A DNA stretch of 64,000 nt from SAR324 cluster bacterium (GTDB taxonomy: Bacteria > SAR324 > XYD2-FULL-50-16), in NCBI GenBank assembly GCA_028282885.1, contig JANQGX010000075.1, forward strand, positions 62,001 through 126,000, written 5' to 3'. This document shows, one piece after another, positions 7,980 to 17,459 of the stretch (the stretch's first letter is position 1; the number at the start of each line of letters is the position of its first letter). Below the pieces are notes generated by a model. It saw nothing but the letters and a program-made list of their open reading frames with translations. It did no database searches and was not told where the DNA came from. The translations under genes and the position numbers were made by a program.

Positions 7980-10421
7980 TTAAGCTCCCGGTTCAACAGC
8001 AGGTTGCTTTTGTATCGTTTTACCCATTATCAAAGCCATCAGCGCAGGCGCAATGATAATATCAGCCAGAAACGCAAAAACAAGCGTAATACCGGTTAGA
8101 AGACCGAAAAAGAAGAGATTGTTCATCGTGGCAAACATAAACAGCCAGAACCCGGTCGCCAGAACCAGTGTTGTCACCAGCATGGCATGGCCTGTGGTGG
8201 TAAGGGTCTGGTGTACCGCTGTTTTTACATCCCCTGACTCATCGTGGTATTTTTTAAAATTGTGAAAGAAGTGAATGGTATCGTCCACAGCTAATCCTAT
8301 AGCAATGCTTCCGATCAGCATGGAAAACAGATCCAGGTTTATTCCGAACCATCCCATCAACCCCAGGGTGATTACAATAGGGGTCAGGTTGGGAATCATA
8401 CTTAAAAAGCCGATCCTGATTTTGCCGATCAGCAAAACCATCAACACCGTGATAATGATCCCGGCGATGGCATAACTTTGCATAGTGCTGTGCATCATGG
8501 CGTAAACCGTGCTCATCAGGATTTCACTGATTCCTGTAAATCCGATTTCAAACTCTCCCTGAAAGATCTCATCAACATTTCTTTTAAGATACTGTATGAA
8601 ATCGATATAGGTGACCGAATCGTTCCAGGGCACTTTCGCCGTCAGATGGGTTTTGCTGAAACTGCTGTCCACCATGTCGGCCAGATCATCCGATCCGCTG
8701 TTTTCAAAAAGAAACAGCTCCTGGGCAATGAGTTGCCTGTCCTGGGGAATCGAGTAGTAATCCGGGTTGTTTTCATGAATCGCCTGGTTGATTTCCTTTA
8801 ACAAATCAACCAAAGAGATCGTCTTGCCGACAAACATCGTCTCAACAGGTGATGGATATTCCAGAAGTTTTTGACCCAATATATCCAGCTTATTCAATAC
8901 ATCCGGTTCATACAGTCCGTTCTCTTCCCCGGTATCGAGAATGACTTCAATGGCCAAAGTACCCTTCATCTTGTTATCGATGAGTTCGGTGTTTTCACGA
9001 ATTTCGCTGCCTTCCGGAAACCATTTGAGAACATGATGGGTCACCTCCAATCTGAAAATTCCGATAATGCTGAGACCGATGATTAAAAACGAGGCAAAAA
9101 GCACAAACAGGTGATGATCAACTGAAAAATTACCGCAAGCCATCAAAAACCTGCTAATAATCCCGCTATTGGTTTTATTGGTCGGATTCTTGGCTGGCTT
9201 GATCGGTAATATACTGATCATCACCGGTAGCAACAAAATTGTAAAAATCAACGAGATAACCACCCCTAAGGATGCAAACATACCCAGATCCGCAATCGGG
9301 GCCAGCTCGGCTTGACTGAAGGAAGCGATACCTGTCGCTGTGGTGATACTTGTCATCACAATGGGAAGCCCGGAATGTCCCAGGGCTTTGCTGATGGACT
9401 CCGTTTTATCATGATCCTTCAGGTATTTATAAAAAATTGTCATCAGATGGACCGAGGCTCCAATACCGATGGCCAGCAAGAAAGAGGGAAGTATTACAAG
9501 AGGTAGCTTGATTGCCGTACCGGTAAGTGCCATCAAGGCGAAAGTGTAGATGACGCTCATGGTAACGGTCAGCAGTGGCAGGAAAACTCCGGACAGTTTT
9601 CTGAAAAGTAAAAACAGAAAAGCTGCAATGGCAAAAATAGCTAATCCCGTGAACTTCTTCATATCCCCCTGCATGGTCATCTTCAGGAAATCGGTGATTA
9701 CAGGTGAACCACTGAGATAAACAGGAAAATCAGGAGAATTATACTTGGTCATTATTTCCCTGATAACGTTTACCATCTCCGCATTTTGCTCATTGGTTAA
9801 CATCTGCTGTTCTTCACCAACACTATCCTCCGTCAGAATCGTGTCATCCTCGCCGAAGGAGAGCTCTTCACCCTCATCGCTTCCTGCATAAACATCCGAT
9901 TTGATAATGATAGTCGTTAAAGTCCCGTCCTCTGATATAACGAGGTTTTTGTATAATGGATTGGATAACACCAACTCCCTTATTTTCTGTAGGTCTGCTT
10001 CAGTTTCGGGGAAATCCTCCATCAAATCGTACACCAGCAGTTCTCCTTCCGCCCCTTTGGTAACCCTGGAATTGATCAGACTGGTGATATCATTTAGGTA
10101 AGGTACATTTTCTTCCAGCTCTTCGTGAAAGGCCTTTAGTTTTTCAAGAAATCCAAGCTCAAAAACATTCTCAGTTTCAATCATTAAGACAATCATCTCA
10201 TCCCTGCCGAATTGATCCCGAAACTCGTTATAGCGGACAATACTGGGATCATCTTCATGCAGAAATCCTTCTGTGGACATATCAAAAGTGCTGTTTGGCA
10301 GCCTTGATCCCATAAACACCGTAAGCAGGATGGTAAAACCCAGTACAAACCATCTCTTGCCAACTATCCAGTACCCCAGTTGTTCGAATTTAAGATCTAT
10401 AAGATGTCTTAGCTTTGCCAT
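7980..10421 (-). CDS. RND/MMPL family exporter
   Basis: An 813-residue inner-membrane transporter of the RND superfamily (MMPL/sterol-sensing-domain type). It has an N-terminal membrane helix (about 24-42), a large periplasmic domain, a block of helices (about 250-410), a second periplasmic domain, and a second helix block (about 645-800). The repeat symmetry is clear, with GIGASVHLMTIFYKYLKDHD in the first half and GLAVDDTIHFFHNFKKYHDE in the second. The family uses the proton gradient to move lipids or hydrophobic compounds. It lies 18 bases downstream of the TetR gene and 155 bases upstream of the LolA-like gene, all on the same strand. Confidence 0.92.
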   Translation of the reverse strand: MAKLRHLIDLKFEQLGYWIVGKRWFVLGFTILLTVFMGSRLPNSTFDMSTEGFLHEDDPSIVRYNEFRDQFGRDEMIVLMIETENVFELGFLEKLKAFHEELEENVPYLNDITSLINSRVTKGAEGELLVYDLMEDFPETEADLQKIRELVLSNPLYKNLVISEDGTLTTIIIKSDVYAGSDEGEELSFGEDDTILTEDSVGEEQQMLTNEQNAEMVNVIREIMTKYNSPDFPVYLSGSPVITDFLKMTMQGDMKKFTGLAIFAIAAFLFLLFRKLSGVFLPLLTVTMSVIYTFALMALTGTAIKLPLVILPSFLLAIGIGASVHLMTIFYKYLKDHDKTESISKALGHSGLPIVMTSITTATGIASFSQAELAPIADLGMFASLGVVISLIFTILLLPVMISILPIKPAKNPTNKTNSGIISRFLMACGNFSVDHHLFVLFASFLIIGLSIIGIFRLEVTHHVLKWFPEGSEIRENTELIDNKMKGTLAIEVILDTGEENGLYEPDVLNKLDILGQKLLEYPSPVETMFVGKTISLVDLLKEINQAIHENNPDYYSIPQDRQLIAQELFLFENSGSDDLADMVDSSFSKTHLTAKVPWNDSVTYIDFIQYLKRNVDEIFQGEFEIGFTGISEILMSTVYAMMHSTMQSYAIAGIIITVLMVLLIGKIRIGFLSMIPNLTPIVITLGLMGWFGINLDLFSMLIGSIAIGLAVDDTIHFFHNFKKYHDESGDVKTAVHQTLTTTGHAMLVTTLVLATGFWLFMFATMNNLFFFGLLTGITLVFAFLADIIIAPALMALIMGKTIQKQPAVEPGA

Positions 10422-10439
10422 TTCATTTCCTTGTAATTG

Positions 10440-10955
10440 TCAAAGAATCTCAAATTTTCTAAATAACATCGTCAATGCTGCATCGATGTCGATTTCAGTT
10501 TCCAATCGACTGAAGAAAATAATGCCGAACACCCCGGAGTTAAGCGTATATTTCTTTTGCGGATCATCGACACCAAAACAGCTTGCAATAAAATCGCGTC
10601 TTTCCCTGGCAATATTTCTCAGTTTTTCCTTTATTCTTTCCGAATGCTGGGCAAAATACATGAACTCAAAGATCATGTTCACTAGATCCGTGTTGTTCCG
10701 AAGGAGATTCAAAATCAGATTCTTCACATCTTCCTGGGATTTACCGGACATTGTCTTTTTCATCTCCACAAACGGTGCCTCTACCACATAATCAATCAGC
10801 TCTAAAACAAGGTTCTCCTTGGAACCAAAATAGTGGTGAACCAAACCTTTGTTGACATCTGCCTCTTTTGCAATTGCCCGAATGGTAAAACCTGCCTGGC
10901 CATGATCAAGCAGGTATTGTTTGGCTCCGGCAAGAATTCTTTCTTTTGTTTTCAT
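10440..10955 (-). CDS. TetR family regulator of the RND export operon
   Basis: A 171-residue TetR-type repressor. The N-terminal helix-turn-helix is clear (FTIRAIAKEADVNKGLVHHYFGSKENLV, residues about 23-50), followed by a helical ligand-binding domain. It is the first gene of the leftward operon with the RND pump, LolA-like protein and barrel, so it most likely represses its own operon. AGAGGA six bases before the ATG is a good ribosome-binding site. Two TTAGTC/GACTAA palindromes lie 18-53 bases upstream of the start and are the expected operators. The inducer is unknown. Confidence 0.9.
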   Translation of the reverse strand: MKTKERILAGAKQYLLDHGQAGFTIRAIAKEADVNKGLVHHYFGSKENLVLELIDYVVEAPFVEMKKTMSGKSQEDVKNLILNLLRNNTDLVNMIFEFMYFAQHSERIKEKLRNIARERRDFIASCFGVDDPQKKYTLNSGVFGIIFFSRLETEIDIDAALTMLFRKFEIL

Positions 10956-10973
10956 ATTGTTCCTCTGAAAGAT

Positions 10974-11008
10974 TTAGTCATATGACTAATTATTAGTCGA
11001 ATGACTAA
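10974..11008. promoter_or_regulatory. Two tandem TetR-type operators
   Basis: TTAGTCATATGACTAA at 10974-10989 is a perfect 16-bp palindrome. A second copy, TTAGTCGAATGACTAA at 10993-11008, keeps both half-sites and differs only in the centre. The centres are 19 bp apart, about two helical turns, so two dimers could bind side by side. The pair sits just upstream of the tetR start and most likely mediates autorepression of the export operon. Confidence 0.8.
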
Positions 11009-11157
11009 ATCCGTCAACCTTTTTTTTTAAAGCTAATTTTTATTACGAATGCAAAAATGCTTTATGAATCCCGTTTAAATCGGGAAGTAGCGATTTGAAG
11101 TGACGACTTGGCAGTTTTACATCACTTTTTGTGAAATCTATCGACGGGAAAGTAAAA

Positions 11158-11181
11158 GGACTACCCCATTCAGGGTAGTCC
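11158..11181 (-). terminator. Intrinsic terminator of the metK-to-homocysteine-methyltransferase run
   Basis: GGACTACCC and GGGTAGTCC form a perfect 9-bp stem around a 6-base loop. Read leftward, the stem is followed by TTTTACTTT. It lies about 60 bases after the stop of the homocysteine methyltransferase gene and before the tetR operators, so it closes the leftward transcript and insulates the export operon. Confidence 0.75.
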
Positions 11182-11238
11182 CCAGGGAGATAGGCGCATC
11201 GGGAGGTATCAAGGGGTAATGCTTTCGAGGCAAGTAAA

Positions 11239-12132
11239 TTAACTCAGTTCATTTACAACCGCTTTGATTGCCGATATATGATCCGGGGTTGTACCGCAGC
11301 ATCCACCGATGATATTTGCCCCCGAACTCACTAATTCTTTTACGAAGCCTGCCATTTCATCGGGCTTTTCAGGAAAAACATCCTTACCATCGACATTAAC
11401 CGGTAATCCTGCGTTGGCATGCACCAAAACCGGGACTCCCCCCTCTACGGATCTGATTTGTCTAACTATGTTGATCATCCTTTCCATTCCGTTTCCGCAA
11501 TTGGTACCAATTATATCGGCCCCATGCTCTATTACCCGCTGTGAGTATTGTTCCGGGGAAACACCCATCATGGTTCTGAACTCACCTTTCTTGGTCAACT
11601 CGAAGGTAAAAGTGGCAATGATCTCACAATTGGTATTCTCTTTTGCAGCTTTGATGGCCTGTGTGGTCTCTTCCAGATCAAACATGGTTTCAATGCAAAT
11701 GGCATCGGCACCACCCTTTTCGAGTGCTAGGGCCTGCTCTTTAAATCCCTCATACAGATCCGATTCTGTGACCTCATTGGTAATCAGCATTTTTCCAGTT
11801 GGACCGATTGAAGCAATTACCCAATGATCTTCACCGGCAGCTTGACGGGAAATGCGTGCAGCAGCCTCGTTTATCTCACTGGCCTGGTCCGACAATCCAA
11901 AATGCTCGAGTTTGAATCGGGATCCACCAAAGCTATTGGTCTGGATCATATCCGCACCTGCTTCAATATAGCTTCCGGCTACGGCTAAAACTGCATCAGC
12001 ATGGGTAAGATTCCAGCTTTCAGGGCATTCACCAGCTTTAAGTCCTTTCTGTTGTAAAAATGTCCCCCAGGCTCCATCAGATACCAGTAATCTGCCATTT
12101 TTGACAGCATCGGTTATTCTTTCTCTTGTCAT
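11239..12132 (-). CDS. Homocysteine S-methyltransferase domain protein (stand-alone MetH N-terminal module)
   Basis: A 297-residue Hcy-binding TIM barrel that transfers a methyl group to homocysteine to give methionine. The three zinc-binding cysteines are present: C212 in GTNCGNG and C278-C279 in GGCCGTTP. GAWGTFLQQKG near the start is the usual family opening. The length matches only the first module of cobalamin-dependent MetH, so a separate corrinoid and methyl-folate module must act with it; none is in this window. The preceding gene is a corrinoid-activating protein, and metK starts the same gene run, which points to methionine/SAM recycling rather than methylamine catabolism. Confidence 0.88.
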   Translation of the reverse strand: MTRERITDAVKNGRLLVSDGAWGTFLQQKGLKAGECPESWNLTHADAVLAVAGSYIEAGADMIQTNSFGGSRFKLEHFGLSDQASEINEAAARISRQAAGEDHWVIASIGPTGKMLITNEVTESDLYEGFKEQALALEKGGADAICIETMFDLEETTQAIKAAKENTNCEIIATFTFELTKKGEFRTMMGVSPEQYSQRVIEHGADIIGTNCGNGMERMINIVRQIRSVEGGVPVLVHANAGLPVNVDGKDVFPEKPDEMAGFVKELVSSGANIIGGCCGTTPDHISAIKAVVNELS

Positions 12133-12173
12133 TTAATTCCTTTTAGATGATTGATTGTAATTCGATTCAGAGA

Positions 12174-12235
12174 GATGACCAAGAGCGCTGCAACGTTGCC
12201 GGCCTATCAACACATCCCAGCTCCGGCCGGTCATT
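12174..12235 (-). other. Palindrome-rich element in the leader of the homocysteine methyltransferase gene
   Basis: The 185-base gap before the methyltransferase gene holds an outer inverted repeat ATGACC/GGTCAT (12175-12180 with 12229-12234) enclosing several palindromes: GCAACGTTGC, AGCGCT and CCGGCCGG with GCCGGCC. The whole could fold on either strand. No known riboswitch class fits well. It may be a regulatory RNA or operator for the methionine gene. Confidence 0.35.
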
Positions 12236-12317
12236 GTATCGAGGAAAGGGATTATATACCCGATCCCATTCCTGACTATTAAAATCGGTTTTATTGCTAC
12301 GGATGTTTACACATGGC

Positions 12318-14162
12318 TCAAAACATCATAGCCATGGTAAATTCATTCGAAAAATCAGGATGATTCGCCAACTCAAGGTAGCGAACCTCTTTTGCCATTT
12401 TTATGGCATTTTCTCTCTGTTTAATCGATAACAGTGCCGTGATTGCTCCCATTCCGGCGGCATTACCGACCTGAATGAATCTTGACCTATCAATATCAGG
12501 AAACATCCCGATTGTGACAGCGCTGTTCACATCCAGATAGGTGCCAAACGCTCCGGCCACAACGACCTGCTCTATCTCATTTGCGGCGATACCAACCTCT
12601 TTTATCAACAGTTCTATCCCTGCCCTGATCGCTCCTTTGGCAAGCTGAATTTCACTGATATCTTTTCTGGACATTACAATATCTCTGTTGTGAGCAGCTT
12701 CTTCAGCCTTAACAATCAAAAGTTCAGGTCCTTTGTCGCCGATGCGGACACCAGGGTGTTCCTTATTTAAAGCACCGTTTCTGTTAATAATCCCATGCTT
12801 TATTGATTGCGCTAAAATATCAAGAATTCCCGAACCGCAGATACCGGAAGGTTTACCTTGTGCAACTGTAAGGAATTTAAATCCGTCTTCGGTAATGAAA
12901 AACTTCTCTATTGCTCCATCAACAGCCCTCATACCGCTTCCAATGTGCGCTCCTTCAAAAGCAGGTCCGGAGGCAGTTGAACAGCTTATCAGCAAATCAC
13001 CCCTGGTCAGGCTTACTTCCGTATTGGTACCGATATCAATGAATAGGATCGTGCTGGTGGAAATCAGTTTGTCTCCAGTCAAGAGCATGGAAACATGGTC
13101 TGCTCCCACGAATCCGGCAATATTGGGCATAAAGTGAATATCTGCAACAGGAGAAACTTTGATCCCCAAACCTTTAGCCTTTACGTCGATAGCTGACGTC
13201 AAGGATGCTCTGTACGGGGCTACACCCAGTTGCTTGACAGGCAATTTCAAAGCCGTGTGATGCATCAAGGTATTACCAACGATAACGGCATCAATAACCT
13301 GTTCCGGATTCAATTCAATATTCGGTTTCAGTCTTTCTTGATTCGCCTGTTCACATAACCTGCTGACTAAATCGTTGAGAGAATCAACCAGCACGGTGTG
13401 GAGAAGATCAAGCCCATCCTCTTGTTTTCCGGCATATGCAATTCGGGCCATGACATCTTCGCCAAATGATATCTGCGGATTCATAGTCCCCAGTTTGGAC
13501 AATATCTCTCCACTCTCCAGATCAACCAAATAGGCAGCCAGTTTTGTTGTACCAACGTCTACGGCACACCCCAAAACCGGGCTCAGAGGGAGGCGAATGT
13601 CAATCACCCAACCTTTCCTGATCAATACCCTGATCTCCCCTGCAAACTGCCTGACCATTTCCGGCAGCTTTCTCAACATCTCAACTTCGGGAAAAAGTTC
13701 CTTACTCCCGATCTTCTGCTGTAGCAAACCTGCCAGTTCATCAAAAAGTGAAAGATCCGTTTGATGCGGATCGGGATCCAACCTGAGATCTACGATTTGA
13801 ATCGCAGGATCCAGATCATAGTAAACTTCATGCCCTTCGACTTGCAGTCTTTGTGATTGTGAAAAGGATTCGGGTGGTATGGTTACTTCGAGATTGCCAA
13901 GAATTTCCGTATGACAAGCCAATCTGATTCCTGATTCCAGATCGACTTTGTCCAGAAGTTCATATTCTGTTGGAGAGGGTTCGCTGACAGGAGGATTATC
14001 TTCAAGGATTTTGATACGACAGGAGCCACATCGGGATTCTCCCCCGCAAACGGCAGAAATCCGTATCCCCGCCTTGCGAGCTGCTTCCAGGATGTTTGTC
14101 TCTTTCTCTATCTGAATCCTTTTGCCGATTGGCTGAAAAGAAACAAAAACCTCATCACTCAT
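12318..14162 (-). CDS. Corrinoid-activating 2Fe-2S/ASKHA protein (RACE/RamA-like, DUF4445)
   Basis: A 614-residue reductive activator of corrinoid enzymes. The N-terminal ferredoxin domain carries the 2Fe-2S cysteines C39, C45, C48 and C83. The C-terminal half is an ASKHA-type ATPase region with GCAVDVGTTKLAAYLVDL, LFIDIGTNTEVSLTRGD, SGPAFEGAHIGSGMRA and VVAGAFGTYLD. Such proteins use ATP to return inactive Co(II) corrinoid to Co(I). The next gene on this strand is a stand-alone homocysteine methyltransferase, so it probably reactivates a split methionine synthase. It is 43 bases after the cyclase gene. Confidence 0.88.
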   Translation of the reverse strand: MSDEVFVSFQPIGKRIQIEKETNILEAARKAGIRISAVCGGESRCGSCRIKILEDNPPVSEPSPTEYELLDKVDLESGIRLACHTEILGNLEVTIPPESFSQSQRLQVEGHEVYYDLDPAIQIVDLRLDPDPHQTDLSLFDELAGLLQQKIGSKELFPEVEMLRKLPEMVRQFAGEIRVLIRKGWVIDIRLPLSPVLGCAVDVGTTKLAAYLVDLESGEILSKLGTMNPQISFGEDVMARIAYAGKQEDGLDLLHTVLVDSLNDLVSRLCEQANQERLKPNIELNPEQVIDAVIVGNTLMHHTALKLPVKQLGVAPYRASLTSAIDVKAKGLGIKVSPVADIHFMPNIAGFVGADHVSMLLTGDKLISTSTILFIDIGTNTEVSLTRGDLLISCSTASGPAFEGAHIGSGMRAVDGAIEKFFITEDGFKFLTVAQGKPSGICGSGILDILAQSIKHGIINRNGALNKEHPGVRIGDKGPELLIVKAEEAAHNRDIVMSRKDISEIQLAKGAIRAGIELLIKEVGIAANEIEQVVVAGAFGTYLDVNSAVTIGMFPDIDRSRFIQVGNAAGMGAITALLSIKQRENAIKMAKEVRYLELANHPDFSNEFTMAMMF

Positions 14163-14205
14163 TTGAGCATCTCATTTTTCAATATGCGGGAAACAACAGC
14201 CATTG

Positions 14206-16497
14206 CTATTTACTCATCATTTGATAAACTCCGTCCCAATCATTGCCCGGAGGTTGCTTCTTAAATTCGTTACAGCGGTCCAAGAATACCTGTGAAGCAC
14301 CATCCCGTATTAACAGCTTAATGGTATGAGCAAAATACTTTCTGGCTTCATCCCAGGCCTGTTTTCTATAGAGTTGAAGTCCCTTGGCAAAATACTTGAA
14401 GGCTTTCAGTCTTTCCGGTTCCACCTCTCCTTTTTTCCCCAATACTTCATAAATGCGAACCGGCTCGTTCTTTCCCACAACCCGGATCAAATCAAGTTCC
14501 CTTACCTCAATCTCTTTTCTGATCGGTTTATAGGTAAATTCACTGATCATACAGAAGGTTCTGTACTGTTTATTAACCCCTTCCAGTCGCGCAGCCAGGT
14601 TCACTGTGTCGCCCATCATTGTATAATCCATCCTGTAGGCAGATCCCATGTTACCGACAACACAGTTTCCCGTATTCAAACCGATTCTCACATACAGCTC
14701 ATGCTTCCCTTGCTCCCTCCATTGTTCCCTCATCTCGATCAGTTTCTCCTGCATTTCCAGGGAGGCGAGACATGCCCTAAGTGCATGATCTTCATAAGAT
14801 ACCGGTGCTCCAAAGAAAGCAATAACAGCGTCACCTTCAAATTTATCAACCGTTCCTTCGTATTTCATGACAATATCGGTCATCGCCGTAAGGTACTCGT
14901 TTAGCAGCTCTACCAGTTCTTCAGGGGTTAACGATTCGGATATTGTGGAAAATCCCTGAACATCTGAGAAAAAGGCGGTAATCTCTTTTTTCTCCCCTCC
15001 GAGCTTTAACATGCTGGGATCGTCTACCAGGCGATCGATTACCTTGGGTGACAGGTATTGCTGGAACGCTCCCTTGATAAACCGTTTATCTTTCTCCTCA
15101 CCGAAAAACTTATAAATAACAATTGCAAACCAGTTCAGGACGATTACCAGAATAACATAAACAAAACTGGTCCAGGTTTTTTCATTATTCAGAAACCAAA
15201 GATTACCACCGATATAACCCGAAAGCAGAAGAATGGCGAAAATCAATCCCGGGGCGGCACTCAAACGGGGAAGAACGATGCCAACAAGAAATCCGAAGAC
15301 AAGGATAAAGATAGCGGAAAGAAAGTAAGTAAAATCAGAACGAAACAGATAGTCCTCGCTGATCATGTTTTCCAGCAAATTGGCATGGACCTCAACACCA
15401 GGAAATGCGGTAGAAACCGGCGTTGTTCTTAGATCGTAAACCCCGACCTCGGTTGCACCAAGCAACACGATTTTATCCCGAAGTTTCTCTACCGGGACTT
15501 TGTGGTTAATAATGTCGTAGACCGAGTAATGTGGAAAAGTGAATTCGGGTCCCTTGAAATTGATCATGACAGTCCCGTCACTTGCAGTATGAATGGTTTT
15601 CTTCCCGATATGTACCGATTCAATACCCCCTTGGTTAACAACCATACGAATCGGCTGATCCCCATAATACCGCCTCAGAATCTGCAGATTCAGAGAAGGA
15701 TAATAAGTATCTTTGTAACGGATAACAAGAGGAACCCTGCGGATCGTACCGTCTTCCCAATCCGGCACGACATTGAAGAATCCGTTAAGATTCTTTCTGG
15801 AAATCAATAATGGTATATTGGCTTCCACAGCGAATCCCTCGTATAGAGGAATGTAATTCAGAAAGTCTGATCCTTGGATTATGGTAATCTCGGAGTTTTC
15901 AATCCTTTTGCCAAATTCGGCCAGCTCCTTTTCTGTCAAATGGGCCGTTTGTTCGATATTGGAGCTGAGAAAAAAGAAATACCCCAGCACAATATTGTTC
16001 CATTTGCTCAGTTCAGCTCCAAATCTGGCATCATTGTTTACCTCTTCCGAGAGCTTGGACTTAATTCTCTTCAGCTTGTTTTGAAAATCTCTTGTACCAG
16101 GGCCCTGTTTTCTAACTTGGGAGTAGAACTGCTCAATAACATTTGCAGAGGTGATGTCATTTGAATCCGGCTCCGAGAACAAGACGTCATAACCGACCAC
16201 TTTTACCTTGTAATAGGTTTCCATCTCATGCAGTAAATCGGCCATGATATTTCTACCCCAAGGCCAGCGGCCATAATTATCCACCGATTTGGTATCAATA
16301 GCTGCAATGGCGATATGGTCGGTTTTTAGAATATCCCCTCTTGACCGCTGAATAAAATCGACAACCTTTTTATCGATCAATTCGAGAAAGCTGTAGCCAC
16401 CCACATTGATATAGTTCCAGATGTAAGTTCCCAATATAAACAGGGTAATCAACAGGGAGATCTTGAAACCTGAAATGGCAAAAATTCTTTTTAACAT
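14206..16497 (-). CDS. CHASE2-domain class III adenylate/guanylate cyclase
   Basis: A 763-residue membrane cyclase. It has an N-terminal membrane helix (about 11-30), an extracytoplasmic CHASE2 sensor (about 35-380, with DIAIAAIDTKSVDNYGRWPWGR-type start), three closely spaced membrane helices (about 385-455), and a cytoplasmic class III catalytic domain (about 490-690). The catalytic metal Asp residues are in FFSDVQGFS and FEGDAV. The lysine of VDKFEGD and the Asp of YTMMGDTVNLAARLE suggest ATP rather than GTP as substrate. A short TPR-like helical tail follows. The signal sensed is unknown; it lies within the metK-aroE-RACE gene run. Confidence 0.9.
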   Translation of the reverse strand: MLKRIFAISGFKISLLITLFILGTYIWNYINVGGYSFLELIDKKVVDFIQRSRGDILKTDHIAIAAIDTKSVDNYGRWPWGRNIMADLLHEMETYYKVKVVGYDVLFSEPDSNDITSANVIEQFYSQVRKQGPGTRDFQNKLKRIKSKLSEEVNNDARFGAELSKWNNIVLGYFFFLSSNIEQTAHLTEKELAEFGKRIENSEITIIQGSDFLNYIPLYEGFAVEANIPLLISRKNLNGFFNVVPDWEDGTIRRVPLVIRYKDTYYPSLNLQILRRYYGDQPIRMVVNQGGIESVHIGKKTIHTASDGTVMINFKGPEFTFPHYSVYDIINHKVPVEKLRDKIVLLGATEVGVYDLRTTPVSTAFPGVEVHANLLENMISEDYLFRSDFTYFLSAIFILVFGFLVGIVLPRLSAAPGLIFAILLLSGYIGGNLWFLNNEKTWTSFVYVILVIVLNWFAIVIYKFFGEEKDKRFIKGAFQQYLSPKVIDRLVDDPSMLKLGGEKKEITAFFSDVQGFSTISESLTPEELVELLNEYLTAMTDIVMKYEGTVDKFEGDAVIAFFGAPVSYEDHALRACLASLEMQEKLIEMREQWREQGKHELYVRIGLNTGNCVVGNMGSAYRMDYTMMGDTVNLAARLEGVNKQYRTFCMISEFTYKPIRKEIEVRELDLIRVVGKNEPVRIYEVLGKKGEVEPERLKAFKYFAKGLQLYRKQAWDEARKYFAHTIKLLIRDGASQVFLDRCNEFKKQPPGNDWDGVYQMMSK

Positions 16498-16567
16498 GAG
16501 GACTTTAGGGTTTATTGTTTTTTAAAACAGAAACCTAAGTTTTTCAGATGTGATTATATTGAATTTT

Positions 16568-17413
16568 TCAGCCGATTGCTAATGATTTATTGAGACTCTC
16601 TTCCATAACATGGATTGGCGCCTTTTGATCAGTCCAAATCTCAAACGACTCAACCCCCTGGTAAAGCAGCATGCCTATTCCATTCAGATTGGGAATACCT
16701 CGCTTTTGTGCTTCTCTCAGCAGGGTGGTCCGGGAAGGGTTATATATTATATCCACAACTGCCCCACATAGTTCAACCTGATCATTATCCAGGGGGCAGC
16801 CCCCGTTCTTCATACCCACTGAAGTCGAATTCACAATCAGATCGCAGGGTAGTGGTTTGTCGGGATTGCATGAAATCTCAACATTCTCATTACAAAAGGC
16901 AACCATTTCAGCCAATGCATCAGCCCTTTCAGGGGTTCTATTGACAATCACCAGGTGAACAATTCCCGCATTGGCAAGCGAAACCGCTATCGCTTTGGCA
17001 GCACCGCCAGCACCAAGTAACATCACCCGCTTACCTTTCAGATCCAAATCCAGTGCACCAAGCGATCTGATAAATCCTGTCCCGTCGGTACTGAAGCCTT
17101 TCCAGCCTTGTTCTGTCCATTTTACCGTATTTACCGAAGAAAGCAGTTTTGCCTCAGCGGAAAGACTATCCAGGAAGGGAATGATTTTTTCTTTGTAGGG
17201 GATGGTGATATTGAATCCTTTAACCTTCAGAAGCTTGAAGGCATCTAGGATCCGGGGCAGATCATTTTCCATAACAGGAAAAGGTAAGTAGACCGCATTG
17301 AGAGCCAGATGCTGGAAGGCGCGGGTCTGCATGTCCGGAGAAAAAGAGTGGTTCACGGGATTACCGATAATCCCGTATAACGCTGTATTTCCATCGACTA
17401 TCAACTGCTTCAA
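16568..17413 (-). CDS. aroE: Shikimate dehydrogenase
   Basis: Reduces 3-dehydroshikimate to shikimate with NADPH in aromatic amino acid synthesis. The 281-residue protein has the substrate site (GNPVNHSFSPDMQ, KGFNITIPYKEKI with the catalytic lysine), the Rossmann glycine-rich loop (LLGAGGAAKAIAVSLANAG), the NRTPERAD NADP clamp and the GIGMLLYQGVESFEIW C-terminus. It lies between ptsH and the cyclase gene on the same strand. The DAHP synthase of the same pathway is 30 kb away with its own attenuator. Confidence 0.95.
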   Translation of the reverse strand: MKQLIVDGNTALYGIIGNPVNHSFSPDMQTRAFQHLALNAVYLPFPVMENDLPRILDAFKLLKVKGFNITIPYKEKIIPFLDSLSAEAKLLSSVNTVKWTEQGWKGFSTDGTGFIRSLGALDLDLKGKRVMLLGAGGAAKAIAVSLANAGIVHLVIVNRTPERADALAEMVAFCNENVEISCNPDKPLPCDLIVNSTSVGMKNGGCPLDNDQVELCGAVVDIIYNPSRTTLLREAQKRGIPNLNGIGMLLYQGVESFEIWTDQKAPIHVMEESLNKSLAIG

Positions 17414-17459
17414 CGAAGACCTCTCTATTCAGATAGGCCAAGAATCGTGCATTCAATAG

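Noticed and set aside
12174..12235. SAH riboswitch on the + strand (GAGCGCTGCAAC resembles the SAH aptamer signature)
   Set aside because: The downstream pseudoknot partner (GCGCTC-type) and the matching first stem are missing, and on that strand the element would point into the 3' end of a leftward gene rather than a methionine gene.
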